DNA from: an uncultured Blautia sp.
Lineage (GTDB): Bacteria > Bacillota_A > Clostridia > Lachnospirales > Lachnospiraceae
Length of the DNA: 15,057 nucleotides
Assembly: GCA_905209435.1 (NCBI GenBank)
Contig: CAJLTE010000077.1
Location: forward strand, 1 to 15,057
Reading direction: 5' to 3'
Shown: one piece after another, positions 1 through 5,932 of the stretch
How positions within the stretch are numbered: the stretch's first letter is position 1
Layout: each line of letters opens with the position of its first letter
Notes under the pieces: model-generated
Seen by the model: the letters and a program-made list of their open reading frames with translations, nothing else
Told to the model about the DNA's origin: nothing
Database searches by the model: none
Translations under genes and position numbers: made by a program

Positions 1-161
1 AAGACGGAAAACAGTCTGTAGCTAAATACGTAGAGCAGGTTGCTAAAGAAAACGGCGCTAAGATCACAATCAAAGGTTTCGTACGTTACGAGACAGGCGA
101 TGGTATCGAAAAGAAAGAAGAAAACTTTGCAGAAGAAGTTGCAAAGCAGATGCAGGGCTAA
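1..161 (+). CDS. tsf: Elongation factor Ts, C-terminal end (partial)
   Basis: Only the last 52 codons are present; the reading frame enters at base 3 and ends with TAA at 159-161. The residues [15 protein letters not shown] (here [13 protein letters not shown]) followed by [25 protein letters not shown] match the conserved C-terminal subdomain of bacterial EF-Ts, where 'RYE.GEG.EK....FA.EV' is a family hallmark. EF-Ts is the nucleotide exchange factor that recycles EF-Tu-GDP to EF-Tu-GTP in the cytoplasm. The rest of the gene, and probably rpsB before it, lies upstream of the window. A strong intrinsic terminator begins 36 bases after the stop, so this is the end of the operon; pyrH does not follow directly. 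Confidence 0.93.
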   Translation, partial: DGKQSVAKYVEQVAKENGAKITIKGFVRYETGDGIEKKEENFAEEVAKQMQG

Positions 162-196
162 TTCTTCAAATGATGCTTGCATAATGTTTATAATGG

Positions 197-228
197 GAGT
201 GTGACATATAACATGTCACACTCTTTTT
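197..228 (+). terminator. Intrinsic terminator of tsf
   Basis: A perfect 11-bp stem (GAGTGTGACAT at 197-207 with ATGTCACACTC at 213-223), a 5-nt loop and five T residues at 224-228. It lies just downstream of the tsf stop codon and is a textbook Rho-independent terminator. Confidence 0.9.
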
Positions 229-428
229 GTACTAATGTAAAAGTGTATTACGATTTTCTGGATGCTTCTGCCGATGAGGCTAAAATTCTGGTTTTTCTGA
301 ATAAGAATTATGATTTAATTGACGATGGGAAGGAATTAAAAGGGAATCTTTTAGATCAGATTGAAAACAGCCAGCATGTAGCTGACCGAGTTCTTCTTCG
401 ATATAATCTGCAACGTCTGAGCAACTAA
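213..428 (+). pseudogene. Short ORF without credible start, possible 3' gene remnant
   Basis: An open frame runs to TAA at 426-428. From about base 241 onward its codon use looks coding (VYYDFLDASADEAKILVFLN..., acidic and amphipathic, ending RYNLQRLSN). The only in-frame ATG, at 213, lies inside the terminator hairpin of tsf and has no well-spaced Shine-Dalgarno. An in-frame TTG at 177 is equally unsupported. I do not recognise the family. It may be the C-terminal piece of a decayed gene, or simply an open stretch in non-coding DNA. Nothing indicates a function. Confidence 0.3.
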
Positions 429-444
429 TTTTTTGAAAAAGTAG

Positions 445-473
445 TTGATGATTTACTTCTTATGTGCTAATCT
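445..473 (+). promoter_or_regulatory. Predicted promoter for a small structured RNA
   Basis: TTGATG (445-450), a 17-nt spacer, and TAATCT (468-473) preceded by TGC, which gives an extended -10 element. Transcription would begin near 480, directly at the start of the structured segment that ends in an intrinsic terminator. Confidence 0.5.
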
Positions 474-479
474 AATTAT

Positions 480-563
480 AGACCGTAGGAAGGCATGGGT
501 AATGCCCGAATCCAAATATTCCATTGGCGGGTAGGCAGCTAAGAAGAAATAGCTGCCTATTTT
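480..563 (+). ncRNA. Candidate small structured RNA (about 85 nt), unassigned
   Basis: A predicted promoter ends just upstream and a perfect terminator hairpin closes the unit, so this looks like a short autonomous transcript. Inside, two mutually exclusive folds are visible. One is a small hairpin GGCAT (492-496) with ATGCC (502-506). The other is an 8-bp stacked stem with a 3-nt bulge: CCCG (505-508) plus CCAA (512-515) pairing with TTGGCGGG (524-531). I see no open reading frame or recognised riboswitch consensus in it. The next plus-strand reading frame begins more than 250 bases later, so it may be a free sRNA or a relic of a terminated leader. Confidence 0.4.
532..563 (+). terminator. 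Intrinsic terminator closing the small RNA
   Basis: A perfect 10-bp stem, TAGGCAGCTA (532-541) with TAGCTGCCTA (550-559), an 8-nt A-rich loop, then TTTT (560-563). Confidence 0.8.
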
Positions 564-652
564 ACTATGTGAGAGGAAACGATGTAAAAGAACAGAAACT
601 TCCTGACACACGCTAAAAAATAGGAATGTTTGTTATATGCAGAATATGTGGA

Positions 653-713
653 GGCTTCGAAATTTTATAATCACTATATTTTCTAGTTGTTATGAAAGTT
701 TCGGAGCCGTTTT
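653..713 (+). terminator. Long imperfect hairpin, terminator-like
   Basis: GGCTTCGAAA (653-662) pairs with TTTCGGAGCC (699-708) over 10 bp, including one G-T wobble. The enclosed ATAATCACTA...TAGTTGTTAT continues the stem imperfectly. GTTTTC follows at 709-714. It could be a terminator or leader attenuator upstream of the AraC stub, or a relic of an inserted element. The remaining bases between 564 and 823 show no gene that I can support. Confidence 0.4.
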
Positions 714-823
714 CTATGGAAAAATAAAATGGCGAAATATTCTGAACAATCTGAAGATATTTTACAAGACTTTCTAATGCCTTAGAGATAAAATAAGACA
801 CGGAAAGGAGGAGAGAAAGCAAT

Positions 824-1006
824 ATGAAAAAAGAAATACGGACAGTAGTTTATGATGAAGAACTTCGGCTTGAAGCATACCGTTTTGAGGGGATTGCAAA
901 GGCTTTCCCAAATCATTTTCATGAGCATTATGTGATAGGGTTGTTCCTGTCAGAATACAGGATGGACAAGAAGAAAACAAAAATAAATTTTCAAAATGAA
1001 AAATGA
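824..1006 (+). pseudogene. AraC-family transcriptional regulator, N-terminal remnant
   Basis: The 60-codon frame opens with a good ribosome binding site (AAAGGAGG at 804-811). Its first 40 residues, MKKEIRTVVYDEELRLEAYR then FEGIAKAFPNHFHEHYVIG, match the start of the AraC-type sensor cupin domain found in many Firmicutes regulators ('FPNHFHEHYVIGF'). After HYVIGL the sequence diverges into a Lys-rich tail ending in a stop. No helix-turn-helix domain exists here or downstream. Full-length family members are about 270-300 residues, so this is a truncated gene. It lies convergent to the shikimate-dehydrogenase-family gene, which it may once have regulated or not; there is no evidence either way. 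Confidence 0.65.
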
Positions 1007-1065
1007 GTTAGTAGCATCATAATCTGATTGTTTGAGTAATGGGATTACAATTTAATATGAACAGT

Positions 1066-1093
1066 ATGAAAGGGACTGTCCGTAGACGGTCCC
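1066..1093 (-). terminator. Terminator downstream of the shikimate-dehydrogenase-family gene
   Basis: GGGACTGTC (1072-1080) and GACGGTCCC (1085-1093) form a 9-bp stem with one wobble and the loop CGTA. Read on the minus strand, the stem follows the gene stop by 8 bases and is followed by TTTCAT, a weak U tract. Confidence 0.6.
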
Positions 1094-1101
1094 ACAAAGT
1101 T

Positions 1102-1959
1102 TTATTGTTTTTCTAATTCTGTTCTCAGTTTTTCTTCCATCACTGCAAGTGGCGCTTCCATGCCAGTCCATAACGTGAAATTAAGTGCTCCCTGGCATGC
1201 GAGCATACCAAGACCGTTTACGTTTTTTGCGCCCTGGGCGGCACAGCTTTTTAAAAATTCTGTTTCTGCGGGATGAAAGACTACGTCACATACAGTCATC
1301 TGGTCGGTTACGGTACCGTAATCAATATCCGGTTTTGCAGTGATATCCGGTGAAAATCCGATGGATGTGGCATTGATCAGGATATCAGTATTTTCTGGAA
1401 TTTTCAACTCTTTCTTCCATGCATAGCCAGCTGCATCTGCCTTTGTATTTTCACGGATAATTCTGGCTAATTCTTCAACTTTTGACTGTGTACGGTTAAA
1501 AATGTAAACCTGTGAAGCACCAGCCAGAGCACATTCAACAGCAATTGCCTTGGCAGCTCCGCCTGCCCCGAGGATTACTATATTTTTTCCATCAAGAGAA
1601 ATTCCCTTATTAGAAAGAGCCTGTACAAATCCTTTTCCGTCTGTGTTTTCACCAAACAGTTTCCCGTCTTTTACGACAATCGTATTGACAGCTCCGATGA
1701 TTCTGGCTGCTTCCGATAATTCATCAAGATATGGAATAGCCCGGATTTTATGCGGCATGGTAAGATTCATGCCTTTCATATGCAGTGCACGAATAGATTT
1801 CATTGCTATATCCAGATCTTTATCTGTTACTTTCAGGGTCAAATATCGATAATTCAGTCCACAGGCAGCAAATGCCGCTTCCTCCATCACACCAGTCGGA
1901 TTGTCCTCCACCGGATCTCCAAAGACACCTACAAGTTCAGCTCTGTAATTTATGCTCAT
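1102..1959 (-). CDS. Shikimate dehydrogenase family protein, atypical substrate loop
   Basis: A 285-residue cytoplasmic NADP-dependent oxidoreductase of the AroE superfamily, which classically reduces 3-dehydroshikimate to shikimate in aromatic amino acid synthesis. Visible motifs are NLTMPHK with catalytic Lys71, NTI at 92-94, NTDGKGF with catalytic Asp107, the Rossmann loop GAGGAAKA at 131-138, NRT at 155-157 (NADP-preference motif), NATSIGF near 196-202, and GLGMLACQGALNF near 249-261. The N-terminal substrate loop is unusual. Where AroE has 'HSxSP' with two shikimate-binding serines, this protein has GDPVEDNPTGVM (14-25), which puts Asn and Thr at those places. It is therefore a divergent paralogue whose substrate may not be shikimate. 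Start: ATG at 1959 has GGAGG 8 bases upstream; the longer TTG frame overlaps that site. It is a single-gene transcript with its own promoter, operator-like dyad and terminator. Confidence 0.85.
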   Translation of the reverse strand: MSINYRAELVGVFGDPVEDNPTGVMEEAAFAACGLNYRYLTLKVTDKDLDIAMKSIRALHMKGMNLTMPHKIRAIPYLDELSEAARIIGAVNTIVVKDGKLFGENTDGKGFVQALSNKGISLDGKNIVILGAGGAAKAIAVECALAGASQVYIFNRTQSKVEELARIIRENTKADAAGYAWKKELKIPENTDILINATSIGFSPDITAKPDIDYGTVTDQMTVCDVVFHPAETEFLKSCAAQGAKNVNGLGMLACQGALNFTLWTGMEAPLAVMEEKLRTELEKQ

Positions 1960-1973
1960 ACAGTTGTCCTCCA

Positions 1974-1992
1974 ATATATCAGTTTGATATAT
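1974..1992 (-). promoter_or_regulatory. Operator-like palindrome at the aroE-like promoter
   Basis: A perfect inverted repeat, ATATATCA (1974-1981), GTT spacer, TGATATAT (1985-1992). It lies between the predicted -10 box and the ribosome binding site, across the expected transcription start. That is the classic place for a repressor operator. No regulator gene is intact next to it. Confidence 0.5.
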
Positions 1993-2021
1993 ATTTTAAT
2001 CTCTCCAGGACAGGAATACAA
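1993..2021 (-). promoter_or_regulatory. Predicted promoter of the aroE-like gene
   Basis: On the minus strand TTGTAT (2021-2016), a 17-nt spacer, and TAAAAT (1998-1993). The predicted start near 1986 falls within the palindromic site. Confidence 0.5.
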
Positions 2022-2076
2022 TTCTATTTTCTGAATTTTTTATATCTGTAAAGAAGCGTAAACATTATCTAACACC

Positions 2077-2240
2077 TAGAGTGTGTTTGAAAAATCATTC
2101 CCGCAATCTGCACGCCCCACTTTGCGGTATATTTTGCTCGAATTCGGTTGTCGTAGCCCGCTACGACGCCCTCATCCGAACAAAATCTTCCACAAATTGT
2201 GACGCACATCTTGCAGAAAGCCTTTTTCAAACACGCTCTA
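2077..2240. repeat. 164-bp imperfect palindromic element, MITE-like
   Basis: Two 80-base arms (2077-2156 and 2161-2240) are reverse complements at 58 of 80 positions without any gap, around a 4-base centre CCCG at 2157-2160. Pairing is best at the tips (AGAGTGTGTTTGAAAAA at the left, its near complement at the right) and at the core (GTCGTAG/CTACGAC). Both ends are flanked by TA, which would suit a TA target duplication as used by IS630/Tc1-type elements. It contains no coding sequence. It sits in the intergenic space between the divergent aroE-like and CmpB-type genes. Confidence 0.75.
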
Positions 2241-2287
2241 AGACATGATCAAAAAATTTTAAAATCTGTTCAATGGGAAAAATTAAA

Positions 2288-2316
2288 TTGCTGAAATTTG
2301 AAACTGCCATTATAAT
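2288..2316 (+). promoter_or_regulatory. Promoter of the CmpB-type membrane protein gene
   Basis: TTGCTG (2288-2293), exactly 17 bases, then a consensus TATAAT (2311-2316). The leader to the ATG at 2375 is about 50 bases and includes AAAAGGAG at 2356-2363. Confidence 0.7.
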
Positions 2317-2374
2317 AAAGAATAGCAATGCTTGGAATTAATTTGAATATGTTGAAAAAGGAGTTATTTTACAA

Positions 2375-3679
2375 ATGAACATTTTTTCAGGCTATGAGCT
2401 GTTATGGCTGTTTTTTGTTTATTCGTTTCTGGGATGGGTGCTGGAGACGGCTACAGCTACGTTGAAACAGCGTAAGTTTTCTAACAGAGGTCTTGTAAAC
2501 GGACCGTTTTGTGTAATGTATGGAATTACAGCAGTAATAATTTCTGTTGGTCTGCAGGAGCTGACAGGATTCTGGCTGTTCTGGTATTCGATGATCTATG
2601 CTACGGTGATTGAGTGGGTCGGAGGTCATCTGATTGAGAAAGCATTTAAAGAGAGATGGTGGGATTATTCCGAAGTTAAATGGAATCTGGATGGATATAT
2701 ATGTCTGCCTGCATCCGTCCTGTGGGGAGTTTTTGGATACATAGTAGTCAGATGGGGAAATGGACTGACATGGAAGCTGTTATCTGTTTTTCCATCTGTG
2801 TTATCACATATTATACTGTTGGTTTTAGTTGGGCTGTTATTTGTGGATATTATGGCGTCTTATCTTTTGCTGATAAAGAAAGGGCCATATTTGAAACAGT
2901 GTGCGGCTGCAAATGAACAGCTTGATAAAGTAAGCGGACGTCTTACTTTGTGGATCACAGGCTGGATTGAACGAAGAATCCACAAAGCGTATCCAAAAGT
3001 AAAGAAAATGCAGACAGCAGAGAATACTGGAGCAGAGACCGTTTTTGCTCAGGGGTGTGGCTTTTATAAGGTGATGCTGCTGTTTATTATTGGGGCGTTT
3101 TTGGGGGATATTGTTGAGACTGTCTTTTGTCGTATCACAATGGGTTACTGGATGAGCAGAAGCAGTCTGGTATGGGGACCGTTCAGTATTGTGTGGGGAC
3201 TGGCTCTGGCACTTGTTACCTGTCTTCTGTATAAATATAAAGATCGCAGCGAGAGTTTTCTCTTTCTGACAGGTACTTTTCTTGGTGGTGCTTATGAGTA
3301 TTTGTGCAGTGTATTTACGGAGATTTTCTTTGGCAAAGTATTCTGGGATTACAGTAAGCTGCCGTTTAATCTGGGAGGAAGGATTAATCTGCTGTATTGT
3401 TTTTTCTGGGGGATCGCAGCGGTTGTATGGTTTAAGAAAGTCTATCCGCTTCTTTCAGGTCTGATTGAGAAAATTTCTGTAAAACCAGGCAAGGTGCTTA
3501 CCTGGTTTTTGACAGTATTTATGTGCTGCAACATTGTGGTTTCTTCTATGGCGCTGATACGTTATGATCAACGTGCGCAGGGAGCTAAGGCACAAAATCA
3601 GATAGAAAAATGGGTGGATATACATTTCAATGATGCAAGAATGAAACAGATTTATCCAAAAGCGAAGTCTACACATTGA
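2375..3679 (+). CDS. CmpB-type integral membrane protein (PF06541), two tandem repeats
   Basis: A 434-residue polytopic membrane protein of the family annotated 'putative ABC transporter permease' (ABC_trans_CmpB, formerly DUF1113); its biochemical role is not established. The protein holds two copies of the family domain. Copy 1 (about 10-160) shows SFLGWVLE at 18-25, RGLVNGPF at 38-45, Glu80, WWDYS at 95-99 and NLDGYICL at 104-111. Copy 2 (about 232-360) repeats the pattern: AFLGDIVETVF at 241-251, SLVWGPFSIVWG at 264-275, YEYL...FTE at 307-316, WDYS at 324-327 and FNLGGRINLLYCFFWG at 331-346. A charged loop (about 170-228) joins them and a last membrane segment spans about 375-395. It has its own promoter and an AAAAGGAG site. 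No ABC ATPase is adjacent, so 'permease' is a family label only. Confidence 0.8.
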   Translation: MNIFSGYELLWLFFVYSFLGWVLETATATLKQRKFSNRGLVNGPFCVMYGITAVIISVGLQELTGFWLFWYSMIYATVIEWVGGHLIEKAFKERWWDYSEVKWNLDGYICLPASVLWGVFGYIVVRWGNGLTWKLLSVFPSVLSHIILLVLVGLLFVDIMASYLLLIKKGPYLKQCAAANEQLDKVSGRLTLWITGWIERRIHKAYPKVKKMQTAENTGAETVFAQGCGFYKVMLLFIIGAFLGDIVETVFCRITMGYWMSRSSLVWGPFSIVWGLALALVTCLLYKYKDRSESFLFLTGTFLGGAYEYLCSVFTEIFFGKVFWDYSKLPFNLGGRINLLYCFFWGIAAVVWFKKVYPLLSGLIEKISVKPGKVLTWFLTVFMCCNIVVSSMALIRYDQRAQGAKAQNQIEKWVDIHFNDARMKQIYPKAKSTH

Positions 3680-3685
3680 TTGATC

Positions 3686-4806
3686 TTTGAATCTGAGGAC
3701 AGTTCTGTTTCTGAAGATAGTCGAAAAAGAGCGGAAAGAATAAACTGATGAAAAGAGAACTGACAGATTCGAAATTACTGGATTATCAGGAAAAGATAGA
3801 GCAGTCAGGAAATCTTCTGTTATCGATTATTAATAATGTACTTGATATGGCGCGTATTGAGAGCGGAAAGCTGGAACTGGATGAAAGTTATGCAATGGTT
3901 TCTGACATTCTGGAGAAAATAAACGGCGTGTTCGAAATGGAGGCAAAGAAAAAAGATATTCATTATATTCATGAAGTACAGATTAAACATCAGCACATTA
4001 TGTGTGATATTACTAAGGTACAGGAGATTCTTGTAAACCTTATCAGTAATGCAGTAAAATATACGCCTCATGGTGGAATGGTGACTGTAAGATTGAGGGA
4101 GATACCAAGTAATAAAGAGGGATTTATGGGCATCAGAACCGAGATTATGGATACTGGTATAGGAATGAGCAAAGATTTCCTTCCATTGTTATTTGTCGCT
4201 TTTGCACGCGAACGAAATACAACTATGGGAAAGATTGCAGGAACGGGACTTGGGATGCCTATTGTAAAAAAATATATTGATCTGATGGGCGGTACAATTG
4301 ATGTAGAAAGTGAACTGGGAAAGGGAACAAAATTTACGGTTATTCTTCAATTCAAAATAGCTGATAGGGTATATTATGAACAGATAACAGAAAAATGTGC
4401 TGATGTTACAGGTGAGGCAAGCATCAGAGGTAAACGTATTTTATTAGCGGAAGACAATGATTTAAATGCAGAAATTGCAATGACCATTTTGGAAGATATG
4501 GGACTTGAAGTTGAACGTGTTGAAGATGGAATTAAATGTGTTGCCAGAATAGAACAGGAACCATCAGGCAGTTTTGATTTAATATTAATGGACATTCAGA
4601 TGCCGAACATGGATGGATATAAGGCAACGCAGACCATTCGACATCTGACAGATCATAATAAAGCCGGTATTCCGATTGTTGCCATGACTGCAAATGCCTT
4701 TGAGGAAGATCGAAAGAAAGCATTAGATAAGGGAATGAACGGGCATATAGCGAAACCAATTGATATAGATAAAGTTAAGGCAGTTTTGTTTTCTGTTCTG
4801 AAATAG
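3686..4806 (+). pseudogene. Hybrid sensor histidine kinase / response regulator, truncated remnant
   Basis: The open frame from ATG 3748 (352 residues) begins inside the second helix of a HisKA domain (KIEQSGNLLLSIINNVLDMARIESGKLEL). It continues through an intact HATPase_c domain: N-box Asn101, G1 DTGIGM at 135-140, F-box near 149-155, G2 GTGLGM at 165-170. A receiver domain follows, with acidic pair Glu235/Asp236, phospho-acceptor Asp282 in LMDIQMP, Thr314 and Lys336 in AKPI. The sensor, linker and H-box with the phospho-acceptor His are absent. Just upstream, in another frame, 3686-3742 encodes FESEDSSVSEDSRKRAERIN, which resembles the linker that normally precedes the H-box. That suggests an internal deletion with frameshift. 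No ribosome binding site of note precedes 3748, so I treat it as a decayed gene, though a translated ATPase-receiver fragment is possible. Confidence 0.7.
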
Positions 4807-4835
4807 TATGCCATGATCACCCTCCGAACGAGTAC

Positions 4836-4864
4836 TTGTAATGTATCAGATTATGTGCTAAAGT
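4836..4864 (+). promoter_or_regulatory. Possible distal promoter of larE
   Basis: TTGTAA (4836-4841), 17 bases, TAAAGT (4859-4864) with TGC just before it. The segment TTATGTGCTAA is identical to that in the predicted promoter at 445-473. Confidence 0.35.
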
Positions 4865-4900
4865 CAATACAGTTTAGGCAAAAGCTAAAATAAAATATTC

Positions 4901-4931
4901 TTGACATTAAACCCTACTTTAATGATATGAT
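4901..4931 (+). promoter_or_regulatory. Predicted proximal promoter of larE
   Basis: Consensus TTGACA (4901-4906) with TATGAT (4926-4931). The 19-nt spacer is long for the housekeeping sigma factor, so the exact -10 is uncertain. Confidence 0.5.
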
Positions 4932-4982
4932 TAATCGAGATCATGAAAATTCTTGATAACAAAAGACAGGAGGCTAAGAACC

Positions 4983-5804
4983 ATGGAGAATAAACTGGAA
5001 CATTTAAAAGATTACCTCAAAGAGCTTGGCAGCGTAGCAGTTGCTTTCTCAAGCGGGGTGGACTCTACATTTTTATTAAAAGTAGCTCATGATGTGCTGG
5101 GGGATAAGGCGATTGCGATTACAGCACAGTCCTGCTCTTTCCCGAAAAGAGAGCTGAATGAAGCGAAAGCATTTTGTGAGAAAGAAGGTATTAAGCATGT
5201 GATCTGCCAGTCTGAGGAACTGGAGATTGATGGATTTGCACAGAACCCGCCGAACAGATGCTACTTATGTAAGAAAGAACTGTTTGAGAAGATCGGTGAT
5301 ATCGCAAAAGAAAATGGAATTGAATACATTGTAGAGGGTTCCAATATGGATGACAACGGTGATTACAGACCAGGACTGATCGCAGTGAAGGAACTTGGAG
5401 TTAAGAGTCCGTTAAGAGAGGCAAAGCTGACAAAAGCAGAGATCAGAGAGTACTCAAAAGAGTTGGGACTTCCAACCTGGGATAAGCAGTCATTTGCCTG
5501 TCTGTCTTCCAGATTTGTATACGGTGAGACGATCAGCGAGGAGAAACTTGGAATGGTTGAGAAAGCAGAGCAGCTTTTACTTGACTATGGATTCCATCAG
5601 GTTCGTGTCCGGATTCATGGATTACTTGCAAGAATCGAGATCATGCCGGAGGAATTTCCGAAACTTCTGGAGAAGAATGTCCGAGAGGATATTGCGAAGA
5701 AATTTAAGGAGTATGGATTCACCTATGTGACCATGGATATCCTTGGATATCGTATGGGCAGCATGAACGAGACACTTGACAAAAACGACAAAAAGACTCT
5801 TTAG
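4983..5804 (+). CDS. larE: ATP-dependent sacrificial sulfur transferase LarE
   Basis: A 273-residue cytoplasmic PP-loop ATP pyrophosphatase. LarE adenylates and sulfurates the carboxylates of P2CMN during synthesis of the nickel-pincer nucleotide cofactor of lactate racemase and related enzymes. The PP-loop SSGVDS is at 23-28. SCSFPKRELNEAKAFC (50-65), EGSNMDD (118-124), RPGLIAVKELGVKSPL (129-144) and DKQSFACLSSRFVYGE (167-182) are all LarE signatures. Three cysteines stand out: Cys93 and Cys96 (CYLC) and Cys173 (ACLSSR). The last is at the position of the sacrificial Cys of Lactobacillus LarE; the trio suggests the subgroup proposed to bind an iron-sulfur cluster and so avoid self-sacrifice. 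Start: ATG 4983 has AGGAGG at 4968-4973; an in-frame TTG at 4953 would place that site inside the gene. larB, larC and larA are not in the window. Confidence 0.88.
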   Translation: MENKLEHLKDYLKELGSVAVAFSSGVDSTFLLKVAHDVLGDKAIAITAQSCSFPKRELNEAKAFCEKEGIKHVICQSEELEIDGFAQNPPNRCYLCKKELFEKIGDIAKENGIEYIVEGSNMDDNGDYRPGLIAVKELGVKSPLREAKLTKAEIREYSKELGLPTWDKQSFACLSSRFVYGETISEEKLGMVEKAEQLLLDYGFHQVRVRIHGLLARIEIMPEEFPKLLEKNVREDIAKKFKEYGFTYVTMDILGYRMGSMNETLDKNDKKTL

Positions 5805-5821
5805 TTACGGCGACAAATCAG

Positions 5822-5850
5822 TTGACAAATATCTCAGATATCATTACACT
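5822..5850 (+). promoter_or_regulatory. Predicted promoter upstream of pepP, with internal dyad
   Basis: TTGACA (5822-5827), 17 bases, TACACT (5845-5850). The spacer contains a perfect 13-bp palindrome, ATATCT-C-AGATAT (5829-5841), a possible operator. Transcription would start only a few bases before the hairpin at 5862. Confidence 0.45.
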
Positions 5851-5861
5851 GTTAAATAGAG

Positions 5862-5897
5862 AAAAGGGCTGCTGCATTTCTATGTGGCCGCCCTTTT
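5862..5897 (+). terminator. Strong hairpin after larE, terminator-like
   Basis: AAAAGGGC (5862-5869) with GCCCTTTT (5890-5897), then after one mismatch GCTGCAT (5871-5877) with ATGTGGC (5882-5888), closing on a TTCT loop. The four T residues at 5894-5897 belong to the stem. It probably terminates larE, but it also lies at the 5' end of the transcript predicted from the promoter at 5822. Confidence 0.7.
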
Positions 5898-5932
5898 CAT
5901 GCCTATAGAGACCTGTAAAGGAGAAAATTGCA

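Noticed and set aside
480..563. Known riboswitch classes (c-di-GMP, fluoride, preQ1, ZTP, THF) for the small structured RNA
   Set aside because: None of the conserved sequence signatures of these classes could be recognised, and no gene follows directly.
613..822. 69-codon minus-strand frame over the hairpin region
   Set aside because: Low-complexity, no ribosome binding site, and spans the imperfect hairpin; probably chance in AT-rich DNA.
1960..1974. Upstream TTG start for the aroE-like gene
   Set aside because: The GGAGG ribosome binding site falls inside this extension, which shows that ATG 1959 is the start. The same logic rejects TTG 4953 for larE.
2077..2240. CRISPR array or tRNA-like gene in the palindromic region
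   Set aside because: There are no regularly spaced direct repeats and no tRNA arms; the sequence is one large inverted repeat.
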